Positions 9,711 to 19,827 of a DNA stretch of 64,000 nt are shown here, piece after piece. A model generated the notes under the pieces. The model worked only from the letters and a program-made list of their open reading frames with translations, made no database searches and was not told the DNA's origin. The stretch's first letter is position 1, and each line of letters begins with the position of its first letter. The stretch lies in NCBI GenBank assembly GCA_039028935.1, contig JBCCHD010000019.1:1-64000 (forward strand), read 5' to 3'. A program made the position numbers and the translations under genes. The DNA comes from Pseudomonadota bacterium (GTDB lineage Bacteria; Pseudomonadota; Gammaproteobacteria; Steroidobacterales; SZUA-146).

Positions 9711-9831
9711 CGGTTTGGCGCAGAGCCTAACTGTAACGTAACCCATGCGTGTGGAGAAGCGGGTCGGCACTTGGACCCACTTGCCGTCTGCGATTACACT
9801 AGCGAAAATCAATTCTTACTGGAGTGCCATC

Positions 9832-10185
9832 ATGCCCACGCTGTTTCGTCTGCTGATCCTGATCGCATCGCTGACCACGCTGTCGGCGTGCTCAACGTTT
9901 GAGTTAGAAGGCGCGGGCTCCTCGACGCCCGAGGCTCTCCACGGCAGCGAGACTTTTCACGGATCGTTGTATGGCTTTGCGTGGCGCCCCTTTGCAATCG
10001 AAAAATGTGAGGACAACACGCTGTTTCGCGTGGAGTATCACACCAACGCCGGCCTGCTGCTGGCATCGTTCGTGACCCTTGGCCTCTACGTCCCTCAAAC
10101 GGTTGAATGGTGGTGTAATTCGCCCCAGGAGGACGAGGAGGACGAAGAGGAGTGGGACCCGATGGCGCGCACTGGACAGGAGTAG
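9832..10185 (+). CDS. Small lipoprotein, partner of DUF2235 hydrolase
   Basis: This 117-residue product starts with a textbook lipoprotein signal (hydrophobic core and LSAC lipobox, Cys at about residue 18). The mature part has two further Cys residues (EKCEDN and WWCNSP) and a striking acidic stretch (DEEDEEE) near the C-terminus. ATG 9832 follows GGAG. Its stop is four bases before the DUF2235 start, so the two are almost certainly co-translated. Lipoproteins encoded beside phospholipase-type effectors often act as periplasmic immunity proteins; that role here is inference only. Confidence 0.75.
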   Translation: MPTLFRLLILIASLTTLSACSTFELEGAGSSTPEALHGSETFHGSLYGFAWRPFAIEKCEDNTLFRVEYHTNAGLLLASFVTLGLYVPQTVEWWCNSPQEDEEDEEEWDPMARTGQE

Positions 10186-10189
10186 GAGC

Positions 10190-11143
10190 ATGGCCAACAC
10201 ACGCAATATTATCGTCGGCTTGGACGGCACCTGGAATGAGCCAGAACGGCAACCCGATGGCTCGGTCACCGGCACCAATGTCGTCAAGTTCTTATCCGCT
10301 CTGATGAAACGCGGGCAGGTCCAGCACTACGAAAGTGGCGCCGGCACGCGCGCCTGGGAAGCACTTCCGGGTGGCATCTATGGCTATGGTCTCGACAAGC
10401 GCATTCTCGGCGCGTATCGGTTTTTGCGACGTTGTTATGCGGATGACTCGTTGACGCCCGAACAGTACAAGCTGTTTATTGTTGGCTTCAGTCGCGGTGC
10501 TTATGCCGCGCGACGCTTGAGCGGTTTACTGGCTCACAGCGGTCTACCTAAAAAAGCATCCGATGTCGACACGGGATGGGAAATGTACTTGAACCGGGAC
10601 AAGAAAAGCGCGAATGCCATGAAGAAGGCTGGTCGCTTCTTCGACGTGCCAATCGAAATGGTCGGCGTTTGGGACACGGTCAAAGCGACGAATGATCCGA
10701 ACTACAGCGACAAGCTGCTCAGCCCCAACGTGAGAGCGGGTTATCACGCGATGGCGGTTGATGAAGTGCGTCGCTTTTTCCCGGTGTTGCGATGGAACGG
10801 CGATGAACGCGTGCGTGAAATGTGGTTTTCAGGCTCACACTCCGATGTTGGTGGTGGCTGCGTCAAAATGGAACTATCGGATATCGCACTAAAGTGGATG
10901 ATTGGCTGTGGCGCCCGGCATGGACTCAAATTCAAAAAAAGCTATATGGACAAACACGTCAATCCAAAAGTGCCAGGGCACGTACACGACTGCTTTACGG
11001 GCATGTGGAAAGCCTATGGGAAAAACAATCGACCGATTACCGATTCGTGCCCGGTGCACAAAACCGTCGCCACGCAAGTCAAAGCGAGTGACGACTACCA
11101 ACCCGAGAACTTACCACCCCGCCCCAACTACGTAACAAAATAA
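10190..11143 (+). CDS. DUF2235 (Tle1-like) alpha/beta hydrolase
   Basis: The 317-residue protein opens with NIIVGLDGTWNEP and carries the nucleophile elbow GFSRGAYAAR at about residue 100. It also has VGVWDTVKA (acid region) and SGSHSDVGGG (catalytic His region). Together these define the DUF2235 family that includes the Tle1 phospholipase effectors of type VI secretion systems. ATG 10190 is preceded by AGGAGTAGGAG. No VgrG, PAAR or Hcp gene is in the window and no signal peptide is present, so it may be a cytoplasmic hydrolase or an orphan effector. It is encoded in tandem with a lipoprotein. Confidence 0.88.
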   Translation: MANTRNIIVGLDGTWNEPERQPDGSVTGTNVVKFLSALMKRGQVQHYESGAGTRAWEALPGGIYGYGLDKRILGAYRFLRRCYADDSLTPEQYKLFIVGFSRGAYAARRLSGLLAHSGLPKKASDVDTGWEMYLNRDKKSANAMKKAGRFFDVPIEMVGVWDTVKATNDPNYSDKLLSPNVRAGYHAMAVDEVRRFFPVLRWNGDERVREMWFSGSHSDVGGGCVKMELSDIALKWMIGCGARHGLKFKKSYMDKHVNPKVPGHVHDCFTGMWKAYGKNNRPITDSCPVHKTVATQVKASDDYQPENLPPRPNYVTK

Positions 11144-11166
11144 TAGACGTGTATCAGCGCGCCGGA

Positions 11167-11643
11167 CTACCCGCGCGACGACACGCGCATTGTAATATCA
11201 GCGTGGAAAACTTCCTCGCCGTTGGTGTCGAACACACCAACCGGCATAACCACGTCTTGCGGCGATGCCCAATCGTAAGACGCCACTTCGCAGACCGCCG
11301 TCAAATCGGTCTTAGCCATTTTTTGGTATCGCACGGTCATACCCACGGGGATCCAGCGAAAATCGGCATGCAACGACACATCGAGACACACGCCACCGGC
11401 TAATTCCGCCGCGTTGCACATCGCAATCGCATGCACCGTTTTGAGATGATTTCGCACAGCACGACGATTGGCCACGGCCACCTCCACGCGACCGGGCCTC
11501 ACCTCGACAAAGCGAGGTTTTATTGAGCCGAAATACGGGGCAGAAAAGCTTACGATGCGGCCAAACAGCCAGCGTCCAGGCGCTGAGCCGCCGAGCTTGT
11601 TCCACAGTGCAAGCATCGGGCTTTTCGATGGTATGTAGTTCAT
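11167..11643 (-). CDS. Hotdog-fold protein, DUF4442/thioesterase-like
   Basis: This 158-residue protein resembles DUF4442 proteins of the hotdog thioesterase superfamily: the N-terminal LWNKLGG..GRWLFGRIVSFSAPYFGSI segment, then NHLKTVHAIAMCNAAELAGG corresponding to the long hotdog helix, and a beta strand with FRWIPVGMTVRYQKMAKTDL. Members are presumed acyl-CoA thioesterases, but substrates are mostly unproven. ATG 11643 gives the typical family N-terminus; an upstream start at 11709 is less likely. It is a single gene, convergent with the DUF2235 gene. Confidence 0.78.
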   Translation of the reverse strand: MNYIPSKSPMLALWNKLGGSAPGRWLFGRIVSFSAPYFGSIKPRFVEVRPGRVEVAVANRRAVRNHLKTVHAIAMCNAAELAGGVCLDVSLHADFRWIPVGMTVRYQKMAKTDLTAVCEVASYDWASPQDVVMPVGVFDTNGEEVFHADITMRVSSRG

Positions 11644-11779
11644 TGCTATGTATCCGAGTTTCAGAACAGAATCGAAACGGCGACTCACGCCAATGGGTGC
11701 GCAATCCACTCGAGGACTCTAATTAACATTATTGAGCCCTCACCGGCATCCCGGCGGAGCTCTCTTCAGATGCTTAACG

Positions 11780-13081
11780 TCAATTGCGTCGATAGACACG
11801 GGCGTAGTCAACGAGCATCCGTTGCGGGAAAATCGTGTTGTCGATAGGCCCACCTGCACGACCCCAATAGCCGCCCACTGCGATATTCATAATCAGATGA
11901 AATGGATGATCAAAGGGCCACTGCTGCCAATCTGTGTGGTTGTTTATATAGGTAAAATACAGCGAATCGTTAACAAACATATCAATGCGCTCGGGGGACC
12001 ATTCGAGCGCATAAACGTGAAAGTGTTTGTCGACATCATCGAGCAGAATTCGTCCCTTGCGTTGTTCCCAATTGATCCAATAGTACGCTTTATTGTGCAC
12101 GGTGCCGTGCACATGATTCATTTGATAGCCAACGTGTTCAAGAATGTCGATTTCACCCGAGTTCGGCCAGGCATCACAGTCCGGATTTCCCTGCCACTCA
12201 GCGTCACTTGCGCATCGGGTAGCGTACTTGAACGGGTCACTCGACAACATCCAAATAGCCGGCCACGTGCCCTGCCCCGATGGGAGTTTCGCCCGCACTT
12301 CAATTCGACCATACAGAAAGTCCGCTTTGCCCGACGAATGAATGCGTCCTGACGTGTACTCCGCGTTGTTGTACTGCTCGTGGTGCGCTTCGATAACAAG
12401 GTAACCATCTTCGACACGAAGGTTCTTATCGCGAGCGGTGTACGTTTGATTTTCGTCATTAACCCGACGTGCGTCCCAAACATTGGGGGTCCAGTTATTC
12501 GCATTCAGTTCGACGCCATCAAACTCATCCTGCCACACCAGCGTCCACTCGTCGGTGCGCGGTCGTTTGCGCTGCAGCGAGAGCGCATTAAGTAAGGGAA
12601 CGCCTTCGGCCGCGACGAATTCGATCGTCAGCTCGTTGTCGGTAATCACAATGTCGGGTGTCACGATAGTCAGCGCCGAGAGCGTCTTGCCATCACGAAA
12701 CGCCATTACGTCGAGATTGTCGATGACGATCTCGCCCTCTGCCAGCACGTCAAACACACGCTCGCCGCCATTCACGTCATGTGGCTCAGCAAAATAAAAA
12801 GTGACATCGTAAGTGTCGTTGCTGACAGGCAGTCGTACCGTGAAATCACCCTCGCGATAAGTACTAAAGAGCGTAAACTCCGGCGAACCTTTCACGGTGG
12901 CCATTTCGCCGACGGCACCGCCGGTCACATATTGCTCAGCGTCATACAGGGTGCCGTAGGTCGCTGCATACTGTTCGCCGCCCACATTGATTGCATAGCG
13001 ATCGGCAAAAGGCGTGCAGCCGCTCGCGAGGCACAGGGCCAATATCGCACAACACGAAAGGACAGAGCCAACTCGAATCAC
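11780..13081 (-). CDS. GH16 family beta-glucanase lipoprotein with malectin-like domain
   Basis: The product of about 433 residues has a lipoprotein signal (LASGC). A malectin-like carbohydrate-binding domain (about residues 25-165, beginning YAINVGGEQY) is followed by a GH16 catalytic domain. The GH16 nucleophile and acid/base motif GEIDILEHVG is intact, with downstream HVYALEWSPERIDMFVND and GGYWGRAGG segments. GH16 enzymes of this type hydrolyse laminarin or other beta-1,3-glucans, so a polysaccharide-degrading surface role is likely. GGGAG lies nine bases before GTG 13081, which I prefer to the TTG at 13087. It is followed on the left by the hotdog gene after 136 bases. Confidence 0.9.
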   Translation of the reverse strand: MIRVGSVLSCCAILALCLASGCTPFADRYAINVGGEQYAATYGTLYDAEQYVTGGAVGEMATVKGSPEFTLFSTYREGDFTVRLPVSNDTYDVTFYFAEPHDVNGGERVFDVLAEGEIVIDNLDVMAFRDGKTLSALTIVTPDIVITDNELTIEFVAAEGVPLLNALSLQRKRPRTDEWTLVWQDEFDGVELNANNWTPNVWDARRVNDENQTYTARDKNLRVEDGYLVIEAHHEQYNNAEYTSGRIHSSGKADFLYGRIEVRAKLPSGQGTWPAIWMLSSDPFKYATRCASDAEWQGNPDCDAWPNSGEIDILEHVGYQMNHVHGTVHNKAYYWINWEQRKGRILLDDVDKHFHVYALEWSPERIDMFVNDSLYFTYINNHTDWQQWPFDHPFHLIMNIAVGGYWGRAGGPIDNTIFPQRMLVDYARVYRRN

Positions 13082-13251
13082 CGCCAATCACTCCCTACAA
13101 TCAACCAATAGTCGGCAAAAACTATTGCGCACTTGACGCCTAATTTCAATCATCCCATGCGCATCGCCACGCCAAACTCCAATACGCATGAAGCGCACTC
13201 TCTCGCTCACCCGGCAACTGGCCTCGACGCACTCGTCAACCGCTGGAAAAA

Positions 13252-13277
13252 GAAAACCCCACCGAAGTGGGGTTTTC
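13252..13277 (-). terminator. Rho-independent terminator of subtilase gene
   Basis: An 11-bp perfect stem (13252-13262 with 13267-13277) has a CGAA loop that reads as a stable TTCG tetraloop on the minus strand. A T-rich tract follows on that strand. It sits 25 bases beyond the subtilase stop codon. Confidence 0.85.
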
Positions 13278-13302
13278 CTTATTGGGATGAGCCGTCTGAG
13301 GC

Positions 13303-16300
13303 TCAGGGATTAAGTCCGCTTGGACCAGGAGGCTGACCGAAGTAGCCCGGTACAATCGAATAATCCAGGAAGTTGACGTTACCGTCCCCATTGAAGTCGG
13401 CATCACCCGTACCTGGACCAAAGGCCTGAGAGAACAAGCTGATATCCAGGAAGTTGATGATTCCGTCATTATTGAGGTCGGGGTCACACGCGTTACCGAA
13501 TCCATCACCATTGGTGTCGAGCTGCGAGGCATTCGAGACCAGCGTGCAGTTATCGGCGGAATCAAACACGCCGTCACCATCGGTATCAACACCGGCAAAC
13601 GCGATCAATGTAGCGGCAATAGCGCTGCCGCTTTCAGTGCTTCCATCCGCCTCAACCACGTTGGTGATCACGTCGTCCTGCGCGCCCGTGAGCACGGCCT
13701 GGAACGTCAATGAGGCCGATCCACCAGCGCCGGTCATCACGCCCAGATCGGTGCCGACGACGGGTGCCGTACCGGCGCCATTGAAGTAGTAGCTAGCGCC
13801 GTTGTTGGCGTTGGCGTCTTCAAAGCCAACCGTCAAGCCCGCCGGAATCGCCGGAATGCGATCGTAAACAAACCAGACGTTGGATCCACCCTGCTCAAGC
13901 CAAATTTGGAAGCTATAAGTAGTTGGATCGTTAAATCGCGGCACGTCTTCCCACGACAACACGTAGTAACTGTCAGGACCATTATTGATAACCGCTTGAT
14001 ACCAGTTACCGCCGTCAGTCAGGTTCATATCGGTCCAAAACGGCGCTAACACATTATTGGGTCCGGCATTGGACGGCAGGTTTTGGTTGGTCGCGGAAGC
14101 CGCAATACCACTTGCCGTACCGAGCTCGAACACGCCGTTCACCGACCAAATGCCGTCGGTATAGGATTGGCCCAAGTAGGTGAAATCAAGACCATCGACT
14201 AAGAAACCGCCGTCGTCGCAGTTGCCCGGGCAACCAGCCGGTGTCACGCCTTGTCCGGCAAGCGACACGTAGCCCAATGGAGCCGGAGACGGGCCGATCG
14301 ACAGCGTCACGCCATCGAGCGAACCGGTCCACGACAGTTCATTACTGCCCGCGTTGAACGCAAACGCACTCGAAGTCGTGCCGTCGGTTACCGACTGGTT
14401 CGCGCTACCGGGCACGTAGGTCGCACCCGCTGGCAAGGCATCGGTCACCGTATACGATTGCGTACTCGATGTGTTGGTCAGATCAATGGTGTACGTTACC
14501 GTCTCTCCGCTATTCACTTCGGTGTCGCTCACACCCTTATTGATCAGCGCCGCATTGGTCGAAGCGCTCGCAAAGACCGCTACGGGAAGAGACAGTTCTG
14601 GATACGTGCCGGTGCTCTCGGTGAGGATAACCTCGTCGAAACTCCATGCCTGATCCGCCACGCCTGTGGTTTGCGCGGTAATGGTTACGGCCTGCGAACC
14701 GCCCGCCGCAATGCTGAAGCTTGATGGCGAGAAACTCATCGACAAACCGCTGCTCTGAGGTGAGCTCACCGTCCAAGACGTTGTGGTGTTCGCCACTGAG
14801 TCAAATGTACGCGTCCAGGAGCACGACCCTGCACAGGTGTCGTCTTGCATGCTCGGCAAGTTCAGTGTGCGTGGGTCGCCCCCGGCATTGGGGTTCGCAG
14901 CCGTAAAGTTTGCGGTTGTTTCGTCCATGACCAACGCCGTCAGCGCGGCTTTGGTCAAATCAATGCGACCTGCACCACGATCAAACGGATCGGTTGGCGT
15001 CACACCGTCTTCTTTGCGAATACCGTCATTGACGGCTGTCATCATAATGGCCGACTTAATTTCGTGCGGTGTCCAAGACGGGTGAATGGCCGACATCAGC
15101 GCACCCGAACCGGCATTGTGCGGGCTCGACATCGAAGTGCCCGACAACGTGCCGTATTCAGGCGGGTTGGCCCCGTTGTTGACTGCCGCATAGATTCCCA
15201 CACCCGGTGCGGTGATATCCGGCTTGATCACATTGTTCGACGAGTTGGGTCCACGCGAACTGAACGATGCCATGATGTCGCCAATGGCGGGATTCGCTGT
15301 GGGCTGAGTGCCGGTAATTTCCGCCACGGTATTGGTGTTGGCCGCGAGCCACCCACGAAGCGTATCGCCCGCACTAACGCCGATGTGCACACCCGGCAAG
15401 AAGTGACCATCGGCCACGATCGATTCACCCTCAGCCGGCGTGTTGGCGAGTACGAAACCGCCCGCACCACCTGCCAGCACGTTCTGGCCTTTGGCCACGC
15501 GAGCGATAGCGCCGCGATCACACACAATGATCTCACCACTGAACGTGCCAGCTGGATACGGCTGCAAGCATTGCGCCGGATCGCCGCCTGGATCGTTGGG
15601 GTTTGGAAAATCACCGGCATACCGTATCGGTGCAGGACCATAACCCGCGGTAACACCCAGACCGTTTATGTCGGCCAAGGCACCGCCATCACTGCCGAGT
15701 CCAATCAGTGCATTTCCGCGAGCGCCACTGTCGTGCGTACTCGCTCCTGTCGTCGACACCCAAGGCTCTTGGTGGCCCAACGTGGACGCACCAGGGCCGC
15801 TGTTACCGGCCGAGGCGGCCACGTACACACCCGCATCCGTCGCGGACAGAAAACCCTGTGAGACTGTATCGGACCATGGGTTTACGCCACCACCGATCGA
15901 GTAGTTGATGACATCGACACCATCCGCGATCAGCGCGTTCACACACGCGGAAGTCGCGCTACCAGGACACAGCCCTTGGCCCGCAGAGTTGGTGTAACAC
16001 GCATCGCAGGCAATCACGTTGGCATGCGGGGCTACGCCCGAAATACCGAGATTGAGACTGATGGTGGGTGCGTCAAAAACGGTGTCGACAAAGTTACCGC
16101 CAGCGGTACTCGCCGTATGGCTACCGTGGCCGTTTTCGTCTTCCGGACCATCGTTGCCTTCTTCTGACTGAACGGCGTCAACAAAGTCGTGTGCACCAAT
16201 CAGCTTGTCGTTACATCCACCAAAAAAGAGCGGATCACCCGCTGGCAGTGCACATCGACCTGTGAAATTCCCGGAACCCAATGGGTTGGTGTGCGTGTAA

Positions 16301-16983
16301 CCGTCACCGCCTGTGGCGGCAAACGATGGGTGGTCGGAATTAATTCCGCTGTCGATGACACCAATCACCGTACCTTCACCCAGTGAGCCAATGCTGGCCG
16401 GGTCAGCGCTGCCATCCCAAAGCGATGGCGCACCGATGAAGGTGGGTCCACTGTCCGTATTGAGCGGATACAGCACATCGGCTTTGACCGACGCCACGCT
16501 CGCGATACTCGCCAAACTCGCGGCTTCCTGAGGCGACAAGCGCATCGCCACACCGTTTTGGGCAAAGCGATAATCAAAAATCACTTTGGCATTACGCTTG
16601 ATGGCGCTTCGCATCTCTTGAGAGAACGCCACACGCTGCTGCGACAAATAGCCGTTGTAGGCCTGAACGTCGTCGCTTTTGGCATCGAGCGTAGTCAAAC
16701 CGTTGACGCGAGGGTTGGTGGCTTTAAGGCCCGCCACACCGCCGCTATATTGCGCGATTGATGGCGCTTTGAACGTCACAATGTAGACGCCGTTGTTGGC
16801 CAGCTTATCCGCATGATCGGGTGCAGGCACCGATGCAACTGGACTGACGGCCACAGCATTGATTGACTGTTCAGCCGCCTGCACTGAACCAATCATGAGT
16901 ACGAATAGACACGCAACGCTTGCAGCAATCACTGCATGTCGAAACGCTCGCCCACTTTCAGGCAAAGACATAGTTGAATACAC
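13303..16983 (-). CDS. Secreted subtilisin-like serine protease (S8) with dockerin-like tail
   Basis: The product of about 1226 residues has a signal peptide (ending QAAEQ), an I9-like propeptide region, and an S8 domain with all three catalytic segments: [13 protein letters not shown] (Asp), [12 protein letters not shown] (His) and [12 protein letters not shown] (Ser). A PA-like insert lies between His and Ser. After the catalytic domain come Ig-like and DUF11-like repeats (about 790-890). The protein ends with a thrombospondin type 3 repeat and two dockerin/EF-hand-like calcium loops, closing with [12 protein letters not shown] 16983 is favoured because GGAGG lies six bases upstream; ATG 16971 is an in-frame alternative. 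It is probably an extracellular, calcium-stabilised protein degrader. Confidence 0.93.
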   Translation of the reverse strand: MYSTMSLPESGRAFRHAVIAASVACLFVLMIGSVQAAEQSINAVAVSPVASVPAPDHADKLANNGVYIVTFKAPSIAQYSGGVAGLKATNPRVNGLTTLDAKSDDVQAYNGYLSQQRVAFSQEMRSAIKRNAKVIFDYRFAQNGVAMRLSPQEAASLASIASVASVKADVLYPLNTDSGPTFIGAPSLWDGSADPASIGSLGEGTVIGVIDSGINSDHPSFAATGGDGYTHTNPLGSGNFTGRCALPAGDPLFFGGCNDKLIGAHDFVDAVQSEEGNDGPEDENGHGSHTASTAGGNFVDTVFDAPTISLNLGISGVAPHANVIACDACYTNSAGQGLCPGSATSACVNALIADGVDVINYSIGGGVNPWSDTVSQGFLSATDAGVYVAASAGNSGPGASTLGHQEPWVSTTGASTHDSGARGNALIGLGSDGGALADINGLGVTAGYGPAPIRYAGDFPNPNDPGGDPAQCLQPYPAGTFSGEIIVCDRGAIARVAKGQNVLAGGAGGFVLANTPAEGESIVADGHFLPGVHIGVSAGDTLRGWLAANTNTVAEITGTQPTANPAIGDIMASFSSRGPNSSNNVIKPDITAPGVGIYAAVNNGANPPEYGTLSGTSMSSPHNAGSGALMSAIHPSWTPHEIKSAIMMTAVNDGIRKEDGVTPTDPFDRGAGRIDLTKAALTALVMDETTANFTAANPNAGGDPRTLNLPSMQDDTCAGSCSWTRTFDSVANTTTSWTVSSPQSSGLSMSFSPSSFSIAAGGSQAVTITAQTTGVADQAWSFDEVILTESTGTYPELSLPVAVFASASTNAALINKGVSDTEVNSGETVTYTIDLTNTSSTQSYTVTDALPAGATYVPGSANQSVTDGTTSSAFAFNAGSNELSWTGSLDGVTLSIGPSPAPLGYVSLAGQGVTPAGCPGNCDDGGFLVDGLDFTYLGQSYTDGIWSVNGVFELGTASGIAASATNQNLPSNAGPNNVLAPFWTDMNLTDGGNWYQAVINNGPDSYYVLSWEDVPRFNDPTTYSFQIWLEQGGSNVWFVYDRIPAIPAGLTVGFEDANANNGASYYFNGAGTAPVVGTDLGVMTGAGGSASLTFQAVLTGAQDDVITNVVEADGSTESGSAIAATLIAFAGVDTDGDGVFDSADNCTLVSNASQLDTNGDGFGNACDPDLNNDGIINFLDISLFSQAFGPGTGDADFNGDGNVNFLDYSIVPGYFGQPPGPSGLNP

Positions 16984-17492
16984 GCTTATCCTCCATCCCA
17001 AACGCCAGGGTTCGGTATCGTTAGTTTATTGAGCCCGCACTTTGCGGTTAGGCCTCGTCCAGTGTTGTCATTATTATTTCTGGCACAATTCGATTGCGCT
17101 CATTTACAAAAGCCACAACCTGCGGAAGTCTGGCAGCACACTTCCGATGATTGTTTATTATTGTGTCTCAGAGTGTAGGCGTGGCGGGTCGTCGAATCAA
17201 TCACAGAATTTTAAAATGATCGCATTTCGTTCATTCTTGGTAGTCATTTGACTTAAATATAACAGCGCGTTTAACAAAACCCGACCACGCGTGAGACATA
17301 ACTGCCAGAATCCATTTTTCCATGCGTATTGTCCGTTCGCTCGAGCGACACAACACCTGCCCAACCGCTCGATCGCCACACCATCTGCGTCAACATTGTT
17401 CACGTTTGTAGCGTATTTTCTACACAGAGCGCGGGTGTTCTTCGTGCTAGCGTTTTCACTACCCGTTTACTACAACGTAACACTGTACGATC
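16984..17492. other. AT-rich divergent intergenic region
   Basis: This gap of about 500 bases lies between the subtilase and the ThuA-like gene, transcribed away from each other. It is clearly AT-richer than its flanks, as expected of divergent promoters. I see no supported coding sequence or recognisable operator. Confidence 0.5.
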
Positions 17493-18515
17493 ATGACACG
17501 TCGCATTCGATTCACTTGGTTATTCAGCGTCATTGTGACGCTGGGCTCAACACCGACTCTCGCTCAAGGCGACGCGCAACGCATTCTGCTGTTAACCAAA
17601 ACTTCAGGTTTCTACCACGGCTCAATCCCGTTTGCCGTATCGGCGATTCGCAGCGCGGCACAATTGAGAGGCTTTATCGTGGAGGATTCGGATAATGCGG
17701 ACGATATCAATGCGAGTAATTTGGCCAACTATGCTGTGGTCGCCTTTGTGATGACATCGGGCAACATCTTCAACGACCAACAGCAAGCCGCGTTCGAAGC
17801 TTATATACAGTCTGGTGGCGGCTATGTCGGAATACACTCGGCGTCCGACACCGAATACTCATGGCCTTGGTATGGTGGACTGGTCGGTGCCTATTTCGAC
17901 AGCCACCCCGCCGTGCAGCAAGCTACCCTGCTGGTCGAAGACGCCACTCATTCATCGACCAATATGCTGTCGACCACTTGGACACGCACCGATGAGTGGT
18001 ACAACTTCAATCAAAATCCGCGAGGCAGCGTCAATGTGCTGCTGACGCTAGACGAATCCACCTACGCCGGTGGCAACATGGGCAGCGACCACCCCATCGC
18101 TTGGTATCATGACTATGACGGTGGGAGAGCGTGGTATACCGGTGGGGGTCACACCGTTGCCAGCTATAGCGACCCCGTGTTCATCGAGCACATCGTTGGC
18201 GGCCTCGTCTATGCGGCAGGCGGTGTCGATGGCGATGGCGATGGCGTGATCGATTCAGAAGACAACTGCCAGCTGGTAGACAACGCCGACCAACTCGACT
18301 CCGACGATGATGGTTTTGGTAACGCCTGTGATGCCGACTTTAATAACGACTGCAGCACAAATTTTATCGACTTCTCGCTGCTGTCCTCGCAGTTTCAAAC
18401 TGTTGGCGACACCGATCTAAACGGCGATGCGATCGTCAACTTCACAGACGTCTTTTTGTTTACGCAGCTGTATCTGCGCGAACCGGGTCCGAGTGCGCTC
18501 GCGGCCTGTCCGTGA
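17493..18515 (+). CDS. Secreted ThuA-like domain protein with dockerin-like tail
   Basis: The 340-residue protein has a signal peptide ending near LAQGDAQ. A ThuA/class I glutamine amidotransferase-like domain follows (about residues 28-240): RILLLTKTSGFYHGSIPFAV, then GGGYVGIHSASDTEYSWPWYGGLVG and a DHPIAWYHDYDGGRAWYTGGGHT segment, the usual ThuA landmarks. ThuA-like proteins are linked to sugar (trehalose or glycan) use. The C-terminus (about 245-340) is a thrombospondin type 3 repeat plus dockerin-like pair ending EPGPSALAACP, the same tail as in the subtilase next door. Export and the shared tail suggest a cell-surface glycan role; the reaction is unknown. Confidence 0.88.
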   Translation: MTRRIRFTWLFSVIVTLGSTPTLAQGDAQRILLLTKTSGFYHGSIPFAVSAIRSAAQLRGFIVEDSDNADDINASNLANYAVVAFVMTSGNIFNDQQQAAFEAYIQSGGGYVGIHSASDTEYSWPWYGGLVGAYFDSHPAVQQATLLVEDATHSSTNMLSTTWTRTDEWYNFNQNPRGSVNVLLTLDESTYAGGNMGSDHPIAWYHDYDGGRAWYTGGGHTVASYSDPVFIEHIVGGLVYAAGGVDGDGDGVIDSEDNCQLVDNADQLDSDDDGFGNACDADFNNDCSTNFIDFSLLSSQFQTVGDTDLNGDAIVNFTDVFLFTQLYLREPGPSALAACP

Positions 18516-18775
18516 GCCTCGGCCTACGACGAGACATACAAAACCCCACTTCCACAGCAGCGGACTTGTCGTGGCACGAGTTTGGAGCGTCGCCCTCAAC
18601 ACGGCGAGTCCACCAAGCGTACTGTGGACACGTGACGAGGCGTTTAGCGATTGGACGTAGGCGCTAAGGGCCTTGAGCTTGGTGACGGTATCAGACCCCA
18701 ACTGCGGTCAGCGTGACGGCACGCTCTACGCGTAAGGGCGCGTAAATCGTGCGTCGCCACTGCGTGCCCGACCGG

Positions 18776-19810
18776 TCACTTGGCGAGCTGCTGGTACAGC
18801 GCTCGGCCGGACAAACGGGGCGAGGCACTGCCGTCGAACGCCGCCCGCGTCAATTCCAGCACGCGCTGATTGACCGGCGCCTCGACACCGATCTGGCTGG
18901 CAAGCTCGACGATTTGTCCTTGCAAATAATCGACTTCGGATGGTCGCCCCATCTCAAGGTCGTCCAGCATTGATGAGCGCGCGCTCTTATCGATCTTTAA
19001 AATACGGTTCATAATGAGTCGATACACAATATCGGGCAAGCGCAGTATGCGAATCATATTATCGGGGGAAGCACGGCCGAACCGATGCGGCTCGATACCC
19101 GCGCACCGAACAATATCCAGCCCCTCCTCAATCATAAGTGCCAACGCCCGGCGATAGTCGCGCTGCATCAGTCCCTCGAATAATGTGCCGCCCGACAAAG
19201 CGTTTAATGCGTTGTTCAGATTGACGAGCAGCTTCCCCCATTGAACCGCGGCGATATCATCGATCAGATCACATTTTTGCCCACTGCGTACGAAGGCCTG
19301 TTGAAGGTTTTGCAGTCGGCCCGATTGGCTTTGGGCAATGCACAGTTCCCCTTCGGTGCCGCAGTGCCATTGCCCGGGCCCGGTACTGGTGACGTTAAAC
19401 GGCACCATCGCGCTCAATACCTCAACGCCGGGCAACGACTCGCGCAACCGTTCTGCATTGCCCATGCCATTTTGAAAACTGATCACGAGTGTGTCTGGGC
19501 CGACCAATGACTGCAGTGCGCGTCCCGCCTCTGCCGTGTCCTGCGATTTAACCGTGACCAATACGATATCCGGACTGGTCAGACCGTGTGGATCCAAATA
19601 GACCAGGAGCTGTTCCGGCTTTAAACGCAGCGGACGATTAGCGTAGTGCGTTAGCGTCAAACCCCGCGTAGTGAGCGTCTCACGCACCCGTTCTCGACCG
19701 ATAAACTGCACGGATAAACCGGCATGCAAAAGCAAACCGCCTAGATAGCAACCGATAGACCCGGCACCGAATACAACCACATTGTGTAACTGAGTTATTG
19801 CCACGCGCAC
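18776..19810 (-). CDS. 2-dehydropantoate 2-reductase family protein
   Basis: The 344-residue protein has an N-terminal Rossmann fold (VVVFGAGSIGCYLGGLL) and the ApbA/PanE C-terminal domain. Family features include the QNGMGN segment and KLLVNLNNALNALSGG, whose Lys and Asn correspond to catalytic/substrate residues. The family reduces ketopantoate to pantoate with NADPH in coenzyme A synthesis, but many members reduce other 2-keto acids. It starts at GTG 19810 or GTG 19804. It lies 17 bases after the lipoprotein hydrolase gene and is last in a three-gene run with aconitase X, so it may belong to an amino-acid or keto-acid pathway rather than pantothenate synthesis. Confidence 0.88.
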   Translation of the reverse strand: MRVAITQLHNVVVFGAGSIGCYLGGLLLHAGLSVQFIGRERVRETLTTRGLTLTHYANRPLRLKPEQLLVYLDPHGLTSPDIVLVTVKSQDTAEAGRALQSLVGPDTLVISFQNGMGNAERLRESLPGVEVLSAMVPFNVTSTGPGQWHCGTEGELCIAQSQSGRLQNLQQAFVRSGQKCDLIDDIAAVQWGKLLVNLNNALNALSGGTLFEGLMQRDYRRALALMIEEGLDIVRCAGIEPHRFGRASPDNMIRILRLPDIVYRLIMNRILKIDKSARSSMLDDLEMGRPSEVDYLQGQIVELASQIGVEAPVNQRVLELTRAAFDGSASPRLSGRALYQQLAK

Positions 19811-19827
19811 ACCTTAATCACTCGGCG

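Noticed and set aside
14845..15861. Long plus-strand open frame opposite the subtilase
   Set aside because: Arg-rich antisense shadow of a clear protease gene.
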